From contig NZ_MSDU01000008.1 of the NCBI RefSeq assembly GCF_001936625.1, forward strand, positions 124,001-188,000: 64,000 nt of DNA, read 5' to 3'. Under the pieces are notes generated by a model that searched no databases, had not been told where the DNA came from, and saw nothing but the letters and a program-made list of their open reading frames with translations. Both the position numbers and the translations under genes were made by a program. This document shows, in pieces, positions 35,030 to 44,932 of this stretch. Within the stretch, counting starts at the first letter, position 1; every line of letters begins with the position of its first letter. Source of the DNA: Domibacillus antri. GTDB taxonomy: Bacteria > Bacillota > Bacilli > Bacillales > Domibacillaceae.

Positions 35030-37209
35030 TCCACCACTTCCTCGTAGCCGAGACGCTCATAAATTTTTTCCAAAATGACTTGTGCAGAAACCGGAATAAC
35101 CGTACCCGGTCCAAAAATAGCCGCGGCGCCTTTTTCTTTTAAGAACTCATAGTCCTGCGCAGGAATAACTCCTCCTACAAACACAACAATGTCATCACGC
35201 CCGAGCTTCTGCAGTTCTTCCACCAGAGCCGGCAGCAGTGTTTTATGACCGGCCGCGAGTGAACTGAATCCGACCGCATGAACATCGTTTTCCACCGCCT
35301 GTTTTGCTGTTTCTTCCGGCGTCTGGAATAATGGACCGATATCGACGTCAAACCCGAGGTCCGCATACGCTGTTGCAATCACTTTCGCCCCGCGGTCATG
35401 CCCGTCCTGTCCCATTTTTGCGACTAAAATACGTGGACGGCGGCCTTCCTGTTCTTCAAATTCGGCTGTCATTTGCTGCACAAGTGTCATTTGTTCTGAA
35501 TCCGAGAAGTTGGAACTGTATATACCGCTCACTGATCGGATCACCGCCTTATGTCTGCCGCTTACTGCTTCGACAGCGTCAGAAATTTCACCGAGTGTGG
35601 CCCGCAGTCTCGCAGCATTCACGGCCAGCTCAAGCAGGTTTCCTTCCCCGGACTGTACGGAAACGGTAATCGCTTCGAGCGCTTCTTTTACTTTCTCTTC
35701 ATCGCGGTTTGCCCGCGCTTTTTCAATCCGTTCAATTTGCTTTAACCGCACTGCTGTATTGTCGATATCCAGAATATCAATCGGATCTTCTTTTTCGAGC
35801 CGATATTTATTCATCCCAATGATGATTTCTTCACCTGAATCAATTTTTGCCTGACGCCGTGCTGCGGCTTCTTCAATTTTCATTTTCGGCAGACCCGTTT
35901 CAATCGCTTTTGTCATCCCGCCGAGCGATTCAATTTCTTCGATATGCGTCCACGCCCGTTCCATCAATTCATTTGTCAGCGCCTCCACGTAATACGACCC
36001 GCCCCACGGATCGATCACGTTTGTAATTCCCGTTTCTTCCTGTAAAAACAGCTGCGTGTTCCGGGCAATGCGCGCGGAGAAATCGGTTGGCAGTGCAATG
36101 GCTTCATCCAGCGCATTTGTATGCAGCGACTGCGTATGCCCCATTGCCGCTGCATGTGCTTCAATTAACGTCCGTGTCACATTGTTAAACGGGTCCTGCT
36201 CGGTCAAGCTCCATCCGGATGTCTGCGAGTGCGTGCGGAGCGCCATTGATTTTTCATTGGACGGATTAAACGGCTTCATCAATTGTGCCCAAATGCGGCG
36301 GGCCGCTCTCATTTTCGCCACTTCCATAAAATAATTCATGCCGACCGCCCAGAAAAAAGACAGACGCGGCGCAAACGAATCAATGTCAATGCCGGCAGCA
36401 AGCCCGGTACGGACGTATTCAAGCCCATCTGCAAGTGTATAAGCGAGCTCAATATCCGCCGGTGCACCCGCTTCCTGCATATGATAGCCGGAAATGGAAA
36501 TGGAGTTAAACTTCGGCATATGCTTCGAAGTGTAGTCAAAAATATCCGCAATGATGCGCATTGAGGTTTCAGGCGGATAAATATATGTATTCCGCACCAT
36601 GTATTCCTTTAAAATATCGTTTTGAATGGTTCCGGACAATTTTTCCTTCGTGACGCCTTGCTCTTCAGCCGTGACAATATAAAACGCCATAATCGGCAAA
36701 ACGGCTCCGTTCATCGTCATGGAAACAGACATTTGATCAAGCGGAATACCATTGAATAGGATGTTCGTATCCTCAACAGAATCAATTGCCACACCTGCTT
36801 TTCCAACATCGCCGACCACGCGTGGGTGATCGGAGTCGTAGCCCCGGTGTGTCGGGAGATCAAATGCGACTGAAAGCCCTTTTTGTCCCATTGCCAGGTT
36901 TCGCCGATAAAACGCGTTGCTCTCTTCGGCTGTTGAAAAACCGGCATATTGACGAACCGTCCACGGACGATTCACATACATGGTCGGATATGGACCGCGC
37001 GTGAAAGGAGCAATACCCGGAAAATCATTTATATGTTCAAGTGACTTTGTGTCTTCATTTGTATAAAGCGCCTTTAGACGGATGGTTTCATTTGTTTCAA
37101 AGGAAAGCTCTTCAAACGTCTTTTTCACGTCCTGTTCCAGCGCTTTTTTCCACTCATTCAGAGGCTTTTTGACCCCTTCCTTAAATGGGTTATAGTCTTT
37201 TAAATTCAT
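35026..37209 (-). CDS. mutB: Methylmalonyl-CoA mutase large (catalytic) subunit
   Basis: 727-residue adenosylcobalamin enzyme isomerising (R)-methylmalonyl-CoA to succinyl-CoA. N-terminal TIM barrel with the substrate segment [20 protein letters not shown] near 72, and a C-terminal B12-binding domain with DGHDRG (cobalt-ligand His near residue 608), GFSSLAAGH and a GG loop. Start overlaps the mutA stop by 4 bases. Length and motifs are those of an intact enzyme. Confidence 0.96.
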   Translation of the reverse strand: MNLKDYNPFKEGVKKPLNEWKKALEQDVKKTFEELSFETNETIRLKALYTNEDTKSLEHINDFPGIAPFTRGPYPTMYVNRPWTVRQYAGFSTAEESNAFYRRNLAMGQKGLSVAFDLPTHRGYDSDHPRVVGDVGKAGVAIDSVEDTNILFNGIPLDQMSVSMTMNGAVLPIMAFYIVTAEEQGVTKEKLSGTIQNDILKEYMVRNTYIYPPETSMRIIADIFDYTSKHMPKFNSISISGYHMQEAGAPADIELAYTLADGLEYVRTGLAAGIDIDSFAPRLSFFWAVGMNYFMEVAKMRAARRIWAQLMKPFNPSNEKSMALRTHSQTSGWSLTEQDPFNNVTRTLIEAHAAAMGHTQSLHTNALDEAIALPTDFSARIARNTQLFLQEETGITNVIDPWGGSYYVEALTNELMERAWTHIEEIESLGGMTKAIETGLPKMKIEEAAARRQAKIDSGEEIIIGMNKYRLEKEDPIDILDIDNTAVRLKQIERIEKARANRDEEKVKEALEAITVSVQSGEGNLLELAVNAARLRATLGEISDAVEAVSGRHKAVIRSVSGIYSSNFSDSEQMTLVQQMTAEFEEQEGRRPRILVAKMGQDGHDRGAKVIATAYADLGFDVDIGPLFQTPEETAKQAVENDVHAVGFSSLAAGHKTLLPALVEELQKLGRDDIVVFVGGVIPAQDYEFLKEKGAAAIFGPGTVIPVSAQVILEKIYERLGYEEVVE

Positions 37210-38747
37210 CGAACCGTCCCTCCTTCAAATAATGAAAGCAGTTCCGTCAATTTTTCGACGATATTGTCTCCTGCGGCGATTGCACCGTTTAATCCGTCAG
37301 CCTGCCATTTTCCTGCGGCATCGATAACCGCTCCACTTGCGTTCTTTTTCAATTCGTTCACAAGCACTTGGCCGAATTCTTCATACACCGCATCAGACCC
37401 GCAAATGCAGTAATAAGGCAGACCGCTCTCTTTTACAAACCGTACAGCTTCTTCAACCGTGCGGATATTTTCAGACTTTACAGCGTGAATGCCTCCAACT
37501 GCCAGTACGCCCGTCACATAATCCACACGCGGTTTATTTGATTTCAGTTCTCCAAGACAAATGATGCCGGCTTCTACAGACTGTCTGGTTTGATTGAGCC
37601 GCATTGCTTTTTGACGAAGCTGCTCAAACGGCTCTGCCAGACGTTTCAGCTTGAGCGCCGGAATTTTTTCTCCTTCTACTGATGATTCCTTTTCATTTTC
37701 ATTCGCGGCTTGTTCGTTTTCAGCCAAATTGGCATATATATTTGTACCAATTAACGGCTGCTTACGTGTGGCCGCTTCCTGTTCACGTCTCGTCTGTACG
37801 GCAGCGATTTCTGTTTGCAGCGTTCCTAAACGTAATGCCTGCTCAATACCGCCGGCTTCTTCCAAACGGGCAAATTGACCCCAGGCACGCCGGCCAATCT
37901 CTTCTGTTAATGATTCAATGTAATACGAGCCGCCTGCCGGGTCCATCACTTTATCAAGATGCGCTTCATGCTGTAACAGCAGTGGAATATTTCGCGCGAT
38001 CCGTTCTGATAAACCAGTTGTTTTGCCGGTTATATGATCAAACGGTGTGACAGATAGGTAATCAATATTGCCGAGAACCGCAGCGAACGCGGCGCTCCCG
38101 GTACGTAAAATATTGACATGCGGATCAAGCGCTGATAACGTTAACCGGCTTGTTTCCACGCTGATTTTCGGCTTCGCGGATTCGTCCAGTTCATAGGCAT
38201 CGATCAATGCAGACCAAAGCGTACGAAACGCCCGAAATTTTGCCACTTCCGTAAAAAAACGCGGGCCTGCTGCGAAATGGATCACCATTTTTGATGCCGT
38301 GACATTACTATTGATCCCGTCCTTTTTAGCTGTATTCATATAAAATACCGCTTCGGATAACGCAGCCGCGAGTTCCTGTATCGCATTGGCACCCGCCATA
38401 TGATAAGGAACGGTATTTATGGTAATCGATTGTTGATTATGTATGTTTTTGAGGATGGATTCAGATGGAAAAACACCCTTTGCAGCCCCTTCCGATATTG
38501 GATCCTCTTCCAATACTGTTCCATGTTCAGGGAATGATCCCGCTCGATGAAACCCTCTCGTAAATGGCTTTTCCCCCGGAAGCGAGGGATGTATCCCTTT
38601 CACGTCTTCTTTCGTATAAAGCGGTTTTAATTCAATCTCTTCCATTGTTGTGGTAAAAAGCTTGGACAGCGCTTTCCCTTTTAATGACGACTGGGCAGCC
38701 TGTTCCCAGTCGGAAAACGCGGCAATCGGAAATGTCTGCTCTCTCAT
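37206..38747 (-). CDS. mutA: Methylmalonyl-CoA mutase small subunit
   Basis: 513-residue non-catalytic partner of MutB. Same barrel fold with partly matching segments ([30 protein letters not shown]), but the C-terminal B12-like domain lacks DxHxxG, as is normal for the small subunit. ATG 38747 ([18 protein letters not shown]) has GGGGTGGGG 3 bases upstream; the frame is open to 38792. First gene of mutA-mutB-meaB, with a cre site between promoter and start. Confidence 0.93.
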   Translation of the reverse strand: MREQTFPIAAFSDWEQAAQSSLKGKALSKLFTTTMEEIELKPLYTKEDVKGIHPSLPGEKPFTRGFHRAGSFPEHGTVLEEDPISEGAAKGVFPSESILKNIHNQQSITINTVPYHMAGANAIQELAAALSEAVFYMNTAKKDGINSNVTASKMVIHFAAGPRFFTEVAKFRAFRTLWSALIDAYELDESAKPKISVETSRLTLSALDPHVNILRTGSAAFAAVLGNIDYLSVTPFDHITGKTTGLSERIARNIPLLLQHEAHLDKVMDPAGGSYYIESLTEEIGRRAWGQFARLEEAGGIEQALRLGTLQTEIAAVQTRREQEAATRKQPLIGTNIYANLAENEQAANENEKESSVEGEKIPALKLKRLAEPFEQLRQKAMRLNQTRQSVEAGIICLGELKSNKPRVDYVTGVLAVGGIHAVKSENIRTVEEAVRFVKESGLPYYCICGSDAVYEEFGQVLVNELKKNASGAVIDAAGKWQADGLNGAIAAGDNIVEKLTELLSLFEGGTVR

Positions 38748-38764
38748 GTTCCCCACCCCTTTTA

Positions 38765-38780
38765 TTGAAATCGTTTTCAA
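38765..38780. promoter_or_regulatory. cre site (CcpA) upstream of mutA
   Basis: TTGAAATCGTTTTCAA satisfies every fixed position of the cre consensus WTGNAANCGNWNNCAW, in a near-palindrome. It lies 18 bases upstream of the mutA ATG and downstream of the predicted promoter, a roadblock position for carbon catabolite repression. Confidence 0.65.
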
Positions 38781-38821
38781 TTTAAAGCGCACACAAAAAG
38801 AAACATATTCGCTTCTCTTTC

Positions 38822-38851
38822 ATTGTATTATAAAAAAGCCTAAACAGGCAA
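38822..38851 (-). promoter_or_regulatory. Predicted SigA promoter of mutA-mutB-meaB
   Basis: Minus strand TTGCCT (38846-38851), 18-base spacer, TACAAT (38822-38827). A TATAAT overlaps it in the spacer but lacks a spaced -35. Confidence 0.4.
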
Positions 38852-38945
38852 TGACCATCAGTCAAAACGTGAAAATTTACGGGCGCCGTGCTATTCTATT
38901 GGTAACTCTTTTTAAAAGAGCATCTTTTCATTCAGGAGCGAATAT

Positions 38946-39806
38946 ATGAAAAAATTATTTAGCCTTTTAGGTATTGCTATCTTCAGCTTAGGGACTGTCG
39001 TCTCAGCGGACAGTACACCCGGCGACATCATGGTGACACTTGGCGAAAATTTGACACCTGCACAGAAAGAACAGCTGCTGACGGAGATGGACGTTCCGGC
39101 TGATGTACAAACAATCACGGTGTCAAACGCGGAGGAACACCAATATTTAGGCGACTACATTCCAAAAGCGCAGATCGGCACAAAAGCGATTTCTTCAAGC
39201 AAAATTACAACCGCTGAATCCGGCGCCGGCTTAAATGTCGAAACGAAAAATATTACATGGGTATCAAAAGAGATGTATACGAACGCGCTCACAACAGCAA
39301 GTGTAAAAGATGCCGATATTTATATTACGGCACCATTTAAAGTATCCGGGACAGCCGCATTAACCGGCATTATTAAAGCCTATGAATCCACAACCGGTGA
39401 AGTCATTCCCGAAGAACAAAAACAGGTAGCGAATGAAGAAATGGTCACAACAGCGAAACTGGGCGATGAAATCGGTCAGGAAGAAGCAATAAATTTAATT
39501 GAGCGCATTAAAGAAGAAGTGGCTGCACAAAATCCGCAGACGGTGCAGGAAATTCAAGTGATCATCAACAACATTTCGAATGAACTGAACATTAAATTAA
39601 GCGACGCGCAAATCGATCAGCTAGCCGCATTGTTTGATAAAATGCAAAACCTGGACATTAACTGGGATCAGGTAAACTCGCAGATTGATAAGGCAAAGGA
39701 ACAATGGGACAGCTTTAAAAGCTCAGAAGAAGGCCAAGGGATTTTACAGTCTATTATTGACTTCCTTCAGTCCATTGTCGATGGTATTGCCGGACTGTTT
39801 AAATAA
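38946..39806 (+). CDS. ypuA: Secreted DUF1002 protein, YpuA-like
   Basis: 286-residue exported protein: signal peptide about 1-21 (MKKLFSLLGIAIFSLGTVVS, cleavage near VSA-DS), then a DUF1002 domain rich in acidic and amide residues. Similar to YpuA of B. subtilis, a cell-envelope protein of unknown function. ATG 38946, with AGGAG 8 bases upstream. Stands alone, divergent from mutA and convergent with bkdB, with a shared terminator. Confidence 0.88.
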   Translation: MKKLFSLLGIAIFSLGTVVSADSTPGDIMVTLGENLTPAQKEQLLTEMDVPADVQTITVSNAEEHQYLGDYIPKAQIGTKAISSSKITTAESGAGLNVETKNITWVSKEMYTNALTTASVKDADIYITAPFKVSGTAALTGIIKAYESTTGEVIPEEQKQVANEEMVTTAKLGDEIGQEEAINLIERIKEEVAAQNPQTVQEIQVIINNISNELNIKLSDAQIDQLAALFDKMQNLDINWDQVNSQIDKAKEQWDSFKSSEEGQGILQSIIDFLQSIVDGIAGLFK

Positions 39807-39847
39807 TGAAAAGAGACTTTCTCATTTGGAGAAAGTCTCTTTTCATT
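39805..39847. terminator. Bidirectional terminator between ypuA and bkdB
   Basis: Perfect 19-base arms (39805-39823 and 39829-39847) around a 5-base loop; the outer stem is AATGAAAAG/CTTTTCATT. It covers the last bases of ypuA and the bkdB stop. Confidence 0.85.
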
Positions 39848-41018
39848 AATAAACCGGCATGGATTCTTCCGAAGCATTTTCCAGCAATTCTTTGACGCGC
39901 TTCATAAACCGGCCGCAGATGAGTCCGTCGAGCACTCGATGATCGAGTGACAGGCATAAGTTGACCATATCCCGGACAGCAATCATTCCGTCAATGATAA
40001 CTGGCCGTTTTATAATGGATTCGACCTGCAAAATCGCTGCCTGAGGGTAATTAATGATGCCCATGGACTGAACGGAACCGAATGAACCGGTATTGTTAAG
40101 TGTAAATGTTCCGCCTGTCACATCCTCTGACCGGAGTGTACCGGAGCGCGCTTTTTTTGCCAGATCATGTATATCCCGCGCAATGCCTTTAAGCGATTTT
40201 TCATCGGCTTGTTTTACAACGGGCACAAACAATTTATCATCCGCTGCAACCGCAATGGAAATATTGATTTCTTTTTTGCGGACGATATGATCTCCTGCCC
40301 ACATCGCATTCATTTCGGGAAACTCTTTTAACGCACGGGCAACTGCTTTTACGAAAAAAGCAAAATACGTAATGTTAAAGCCTTCATTTTGCTTAAATGA
40401 TTGCTTCATTGAATCGCGGTACTGAACAAGCTTTGTCACATCGGCCTCAATCATCATCCAGGCATGGGGCACTTCCTGCTTTGTACGTACCATATTGGCC
40501 GCCACAGTCTGTTTAATCCCATCAAGAGGGACAATTATATCGCCATGTGCAACAGGCTCCTTTTGTACAGCTGAAGAAGTCTCTTTTCCTGCTTCGATCA
40601 GTGCCTGCACATCTTTTCGGGTAATGCGCCCTCCTTTACCGGATCCTTTTACTTTCGATAGATCAATGTTATGCTGCTGTGAAAGCTTTAGTACGGCCGG
40701 CGAATACCGGGCGCGATTATCTGAAGACGTTGATAATGGCATCGGTACCCCCTTTTCCTCGTTTTCAACAATTGCTTCTTCTGTTTCAATCGTACAGATC
40801 ACATCGCCGACTGACAATGTTTCATCTTCTTTTGCAATGATTTCTTGAATGACGCCTGTAAAAGAAGAAGGAATTTCCGCGTTCACTTTATCTGTCAATA
40901 CTTCTGCGATCGGATCATATTTATTGACGTGATCTCCTTCAGAGACAAGCCATTTTGTAACCGTTCCTTCTGTGACACTTTCTCCAAGCTTGGGCATTGT
41001 CATGCGCTGCTTCACCAT
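39846..41018 (-). CDS. bkdB: Branched-chain 2-oxoacid dehydrogenase E2 (lipoamide acyltransferase)
   Basis: 390-residue core acyltransferase passing acyl groups from lipoate to CoA. Lipoyl domain at 1-80 with the lipoylated Lys in EVLTDKVNAEI near residue 44; E1/E3-binding domain near 108-145 (YSPAVLKLSQQHNIDLSKV); catalytic domain with SLDHRVLDG near 360. ATG with AAAGGAG 7 bases upstream. Last gene of lpdV-bkdAA-bkdAB-bkdB. Assignment to branched-chain rather than pyruvate complex rests on gene order and similarity. Confidence 0.92.
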   Translation of the reverse strand: MVKQRMTMPKLGESVTEGTVTKWLVSEGDHVNKYDPIAEVLTDKVNAEIPSSFTGVIQEIIAKEDETLSVGDVICTIETEEAIVENEEKGVPMPLSTSSDNRARYSPAVLKLSQQHNIDLSKVKGSGKGGRITRKDVQALIEAGKETSSAVQKEPVAHGDIIVPLDGIKQTVAANMVRTKQEVPHAWMMIEADVTKLVQYRDSMKQSFKQNEGFNITYFAFFVKAVARALKEFPEMNAMWAGDHIVRKKEINISIAVAADDKLFVPVVKQADEKSLKGIARDIHDLAKKARSGTLRSEDVTGGTFTLNNTGSFGSVQSMGIINYPQAAILQVESIIKRPVIIDGMIAVRDMVNLCLSLDHRVLDGLICGRFMKRVKELLENASEESMPVY

Positions 41019-41043
41019 AAAAAAACTCCTTTCAGACAGACCT

Positions 41044-42027
41044 TTAAAATTCCGCCAGCTCCCGCATCGCTTTCTCGACTTTTTCCGGATTCATCATAAA
41101 GTATTTTTCCATCGTCGGAGCATATGGCATGGCCGGTACATCTGGTCCAGCCAGCCGCTGAATCGGTGCATCAAGATCAAATAAGCAATGTTCGGCAATG
41201 ATGGCTGCTGCTTCACTTATAATGCTGCCTTCTTTATTATCTTCTGTAATGAGCAGCACTTTGCCCGTTTTCGCCGCTGACTCAATCATCGTTTCCTTGT
41301 CGAGGGGATACACGGTTCTCAAATCAACCACTTCTGTTTCAATCCCCTCTTTTGCGAGCTTTTCCGCAGCCTGCATGGCAAAGTGGACACAAAGTCCGTA
41401 TGTAATGACCGTTATGTCCCCGCCTTTTCGTTTCACATCCGCTTTTCCGATTGGCAATACATAGTCTTCTTCCGGGACTTCCCCTTTTATCAACCGGTAC
41501 GCTTTTTTATGTTCAAAAAACAGGACTGGGTCTTCATCACGAATCGCCGCTTTCAAAAGTCCTTTCACATCGTATGGAGTGGATGGCATCACAATTTTCA
41601 AACCGGGCTGATTGGCAAAAATCGCCTCAACCGACTGCGAATGATACAGCGCGCCGTGAATACCGCCGCCGTATGGTGCACGGATCACAACAGGGCAGTT
41701 CCAGTCGTTGTTTGACCGGTAACGAATTCGGGCTGCTTCGGAAATAATTTGATTGACAGCCGGCATAATAAAATCAGCGAACTGCATTTCGGCAACCGGC
41801 CGCTTTCCAACCATCGCGGCGCCAATCGCGACACCGGCAATGGCGGACTCTGCCAGAGGTGTATCGAGCACACGTGATTCGCCAAACTGTTCATACAATC
41901 CCGCTGTCGCTTTAAACACGCCGCCTTTTTTTCCAACGTCTTCCCCAAGAATAAACACATTTGAATCCCGTTCCATTTCTTCCCGAAGTGCCATGTTGAC
42001 GGCATCAATATAAGAAATAACAGGCAT
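41044..42027 (-). CDS. bkdAB: Branched-chain 2-oxoacid dehydrogenase E1 beta subunit
   Basis: 327-residue transketolase-like beta subunit; pairs with BkdAA to decarboxylate branched 2-oxoacids with thiamine diphosphate. Typical segments: FILGEDVGKKGGVFKAT near 25, ESAIAGVAIGAAMVG near 60, APYGGGIHGALYHSQ near 115. Its ATG overlaps the bkdAA stop by one base (TAATG). Confidence 0.94.
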   Translation of the reverse strand: MPVISYIDAVNMALREEMERDSNVFILGEDVGKKGGVFKATAGLYEQFGESRVLDTPLAESAIAGVAIGAAMVGKRPVAEMQFADFIMPAVNQIISEAARIRYRSNNDWNCPVVIRAPYGGGIHGALYHSQSVEAIFANQPGLKIVMPSTPYDVKGLLKAAIRDEDPVLFFEHKKAYRLIKGEVPEEDYVLPIGKADVKRKGGDITVITYGLCVHFAMQAAEKLAKEGIETEVVDLRTVYPLDKETMIESAAKTGKVLLITEDNKEGSIISEAAAIIAEHCLFDLDAPIQRLAGPDVPAMPYAPTMEKYFMMNPEKVEKAMRELAEF

Positions 42028-43037
42028 TAAAGAGTCCCCTCCTGTTCTGCTTCTGCATAAACGAAATTAAGCGCCTGCTCGGGCCGTGGATAGGGGGCCT
42101 GTTCGGCATAGTCGGTCGCTTCGTTAATGATCTGTTGAATTTTTTGTTCCATCTGCTGTTCCTGTTCATCATTTAATATCCCTGTTTCTTTTACATATGT
42201 ACGGAACAAGGCAACAGGATCGCTTAATTTTGCTTTCTCCACTTCATCTGCCGCACGGTATGAGCGGTCATCATCATCGGATGTGTGGGGTGTTAAACGG
42301 TACATCTTGGCTTCAATAAGCGTTGGTCCCTCTCCTCGCCGCGCACGGTCCGCTGCTTCTTTCACATATCGGTACACTTCAAGCGGATCGTTTCCGTCGA
42401 TGGTATATCCCGGCATGCCGTAGCCGATGGCCCGGTCTGACACATTTACGGAAGCAAGCTGCTTGTCAACCGGAACCGAAATGGCGTATTGATTATTTTC
42501 ACATAAAAAAATCACCGGCAGTTTATGAACGCCTGCAAAGTTAGCGCCTTCGTGAAAATCACCCTGATTGGATGACCCTTCTCCAAAGGTTACGAATGAA
42601 ACATGCTCTTTCTTATCCATTTTCGAAGCCAGCGCGATGCCGACTGCATGCGGCACCTGTGTTGTGACAGGAGATGATCCGGTGACGATCCGGTTCTTTT
42701 TTTGCCCGAAATGACCCGGCATTTGCCGTCCGCCTGAATTCGGATCTTCCGCTTTGGCAAACGCCGCGAGCATTAGCTCTTTTACCGTCATGCCAAAAGA
42801 AAGAACAATCGCTGCATCCCGGTAATACGGCAATATGTAGTCTTGATCACGATCAAGCGCAAAAGCAGCGCCGACTTGTGCCGCTTCCTGGCCCTGACCG
42901 GAAACAACGAACGGTATTTTCCCCGAGCGGTTTAAAAGCCACATCCGCTCATCCAGACGGCGGGCAAGAAGCATTGTTTCATACATGGCCCGCACAGTTT
43001 CGTCTTCTAATCCTAATGCTTTATGTCTCTTTTCCAT
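42027..43037 (-). CDS. bkdAA: Branched-chain 2-oxoacid dehydrogenase E1 alpha subunit
   Basis: 336-residue thiamine-diphosphate-dependent subunit. The ThDP motif runs from FGEGSSNQGDFHEG near 155 to LCENNQYAIS near 185, and the phosphorylation-loop-like RLTPHTSDDD lies near 250. ATG with AAAGGAG 7 bases upstream. Product is coupled to bkdAB. Confidence 0.94.
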   Translation of the reverse strand: MEKRHKALGLEDETVRAMYETMLLARRLDERMWLLNRSGKIPFVVSGQGQEAAQVGAAFALDRDQDYILPYYRDAAIVLSFGMTVKELMLAAFAKAEDPNSGGRQMPGHFGQKKNRIVTGSSPVTTQVPHAVGIALASKMDKKEHVSFVTFGEGSSNQGDFHEGANFAGVHKLPVIFLCENNQYAISVPVDKQLASVNVSDRAIGYGMPGYTIDGNDPLEVYRYVKEAADRARRGEGPTLIEAKMYRLTPHTSDDDDRSYRAADEVEKAKLSDPVALFRTYVKETGILNDEQEQQMEQKIQQIINEATDYAEQAPYPRPEQALNFVYAEAEQEGTL

Positions 43038-43050
43038 TTATTTTCTCCTT

Positions 43051-44475
43051 TCATAGATGAATTGCTTTTCCCTCAATTAAAAGAGCTGCTTCGCCCATCG
43101 CTTCAGACAAAGACGGATGAGGATGAATCATCTTTCCGATTTCCCAAACGGATGCATCAACCATTTGAGCCAGCGCCGCTTCTGAAATAAGCTCTGTCGC
43201 ATTTGGACCGATGATATGAACTCCGAGAACATCGTCTGTTTTTTGATCGGCAACGATCTTGACAAATCCGGCTTGTTCGCCAAATACGAGCGCTTTTCCG
43301 ACTGCCTGAAACGGAAATTTCCCTGTTTTTACTTCGAAGCCTCTCTCTTTCGCTTCTTTTTCAGTCAATCCGACGCTGGCTGCTTCCGGGTTTGAATAAA
43401 TACACTTTGCCACTGCTGTATAATCAATGGTCAGCGTTTCTTCTCCCGCAATATGCTCAACAGCCATCATCGCTTCATGCGATGCAACATGTGCAAGCTG
43501 TAACCCGCCGATGACATCACCAACTGCGTAAATGTGGGATTCATTTGTTTGCAGCACGTTATTCACTTGAATACATCCATTTTCCACGATAATCTCGGTA
43601 TTTTCCAGTCCAATGTTTTCAATATTGGCAGAACGCCCAACGGAAATGAGCATTTTTTCCGCTTCTATAATTTGCGTTCCCCTTTTCGTTTCCACTTCAA
43701 CGCGTATAAGATCCGGCTGTTTTTCCACTGTGTTTGGCTGTACTTCAGCTCCAGTGATGATGTCAATTCCACGCTTTGTCAAAAGACGGGCCATTTCCGC
43801 GGAAATATCCTCATCTTCAGTCGGAATCAGCCTGTCTGCATATTCAATGATCGTAACGTGAGAGCCAAAATCCGCCAGCATCGATGCCCATTCAATACCG
43901 ATGACACCGCCGCCGACAATGATCACGGATGCTGGCACTCTTTCAAGCAGAAGCGCTTCATTGGAAGAGATGATCCATTTGCCGTCCACTTCTAAACCCG
44001 GTATCGATTTTGGACGCGATCCGGTCGATATGATGACATGTTTCGGTACAAGCATTCGATTTTCCGATCCATCGGCTGCCTCAACAGAAATTGTGCCGGA
44101 TTGAGGGGAAAAAATGGAAGGTCCCATTATGCGGCCTGTGCCGTAATAAACGTCAATTTTTCCTTTTTTCATTAAAGATTGTATACCGTTATACAGTGTA
44201 TTAACAATTTGTTCTTTTCTTTCCTGTACCTGTTTAAATTGGAGCGCCGTATTTTCTGTCATTACGCCAAATTTATCCGCTTCTTTAACTGTTCTGAACA
44301 CTTCAGCGCTTCTTAACAGCGCTTTTGTCGGTATGCATCCTTTATGAAGGCATGTTCCTCCTAGTTTTTCTTTTTCGACAACAGCTGTTTTCAGCCCAAG
44401 CTGTGCGGCGCGAATGGCGGCCACATAGCCCCCTGTGCCTCCGCCTAAAATGACAAGATCATATTCTACTGTCAT
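43051..44475 (-). CDS. lpdV: Dihydrolipoamide dehydrogenase (E3) LpdV
   Basis: 474-residue FAD flavoprotein that reoxidises dihydrolipoate with NAD+. FAD motif ILGGGTGGYVAAIRAAQLG at the N-terminus, redox disulfide GGTCLHKGCIPTKAL near 40, NAD motif IVGGGVIGIEWA near 180, and C-terminal catalytic HPHPSLSEAMGEAA. GGGAG before the ATG. It is the first gene of the bkd operon here; in B. subtilis ptb, bcd, buk and bkdR lie upstream. Confidence 0.94.
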   Translation of the reverse strand: MTVEYDLVILGGGTGGYVAAIRAAQLGLKTAVVEKEKLGGTCLHKGCIPTKALLRSAEVFRTVKEADKFGVMTENTALQFKQVQERKEQIVNTLYNGIQSLMKKGKIDVYYGTGRIMGPSIFSPQSGTISVEAADGSENRMLVPKHVIISTGSRPKSIPGLEVDGKWIISSNEALLLERVPASVIIVGGGVIGIEWASMLADFGSHVTIIEYADRLIPTEDEDISAEMARLLTKRGIDIITGAEVQPNTVEKQPDLIRVEVETKRGTQIIEAEKMLISVGRSANIENIGLENTEIIVENGCIQVNNVLQTNESHIYAVGDVIGGLQLAHVASHEAMMAVEHIAGEETLTIDYTAVAKCIYSNPEAASVGLTEKEAKERGFEVKTGKFPFQAVGKALVFGEQAGFVKIVADQKTDDVLGVHIIGPNATELISEAALAQMVDASVWEIGKMIHPHPSLSEAMGEAALLIEGKAIHL

Positions 44476-44508
44476 ATCTTATCGCTCCCTTTTATATATT
44501 CCCCCACC

Positions 44509-44537
44509 ATTGTATACGGTTTTCAAAACTATGTCAT
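44509..44537 (-). promoter_or_regulatory. Predicted SigA promoter of the bkd operon, with cre-like dyad
   Basis: Minus strand ATGACA (44532-44537), 17-base spacer, TACAAT (44509-44514). A cre-like sequence with one extra base (TTGAAAACCGTATACAA, 44510-44526) covers spacer and -10. No SigL-type -24/-12 signature was seen. Confidence 0.5.
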
Positions 44538-44584
44538 GTAATAAATGATATTTTTTGTGTTTTATCATGATTGGAGGGCCATTC

Positions 44585-44612
44585 TTGACAAATATTGCGG
44601 GTACGTTATGAT
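44585..44612 (+). promoter_or_regulatory. SigA promoter of yqzF
   Basis: Perfect TTGACA (44585-44590), 16-base spacer, TATGAT (44607-44612), 38 bases before the start. Confidence 0.6.
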
Positions 44613-44649
44613 TTGTGAAAGAAGATTTTACGAAAGAAGGTTTCGATCA

Positions 44650-44889
44650 ATGATCCGGATCATTGCATTGCTTATTCTCGTCATTCCCGGTTTTCTTGCC
44701 GGTGTGGGGATTAAATTAATGCGCGACATGTTGTTTGGCATTTTGCAGCCTCCGTTTCCCGTATTATGGCTTCAATTTTTAATAGGACTGCTTCTTTTTC
44801 TGGGCGGCCTCGGTTTTGTGGCCGGTTTTATCTTCAGGCGTGACCGGAAGCACAATAAAGTACAGCCGAAGTTTCAAGAAAAAAAATAA
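44650..44889 (+). CDS. yqzF: DUF2627 membrane protein, YqzF-like
   Basis: 79-residue protein with two hydrophobic segments (about 3-22 and 36-58) and a basic, lysine-rich tail. Matches the small DUF2627 family found next to spo0A in bacilli; function unknown. ATG 44650 has AAGAAGG 9 bases upstream; the frame is open from 44545 but includes no better start. Convergent with spo0A, sharing a terminator. Confidence 0.82.
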   Translation: MIRIIALLILVIPGFLAGVGIKLMRDMLFGILQPPFPVLWLQFLIGLLLFLGGLGFVAGFIFRRDRKHNKVQPKFQEKK

Positions 44890-44894
44890 TGAAA

Positions 44895-44932
44895 AGCGGC
44901 CTCAATCAAGGATGGTTGAGACCGCTCTTTTT
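44895..44932. terminator. Bidirectional terminator between yqzF and spo0A
   Basis: AGCGGCCTCAA/TTGAGACCGCT stem with one mismatch, 10-base loop, T-run CTTTTT on plus and TTTTCATT on minus. Confidence 0.75.

Noticed and set aside
44510-44526. cre site at the bkd promoter
   Set aside because: It has one base too many between half-sites to satisfy the cre consensus; kept only as a cre-like dyad in the findings.
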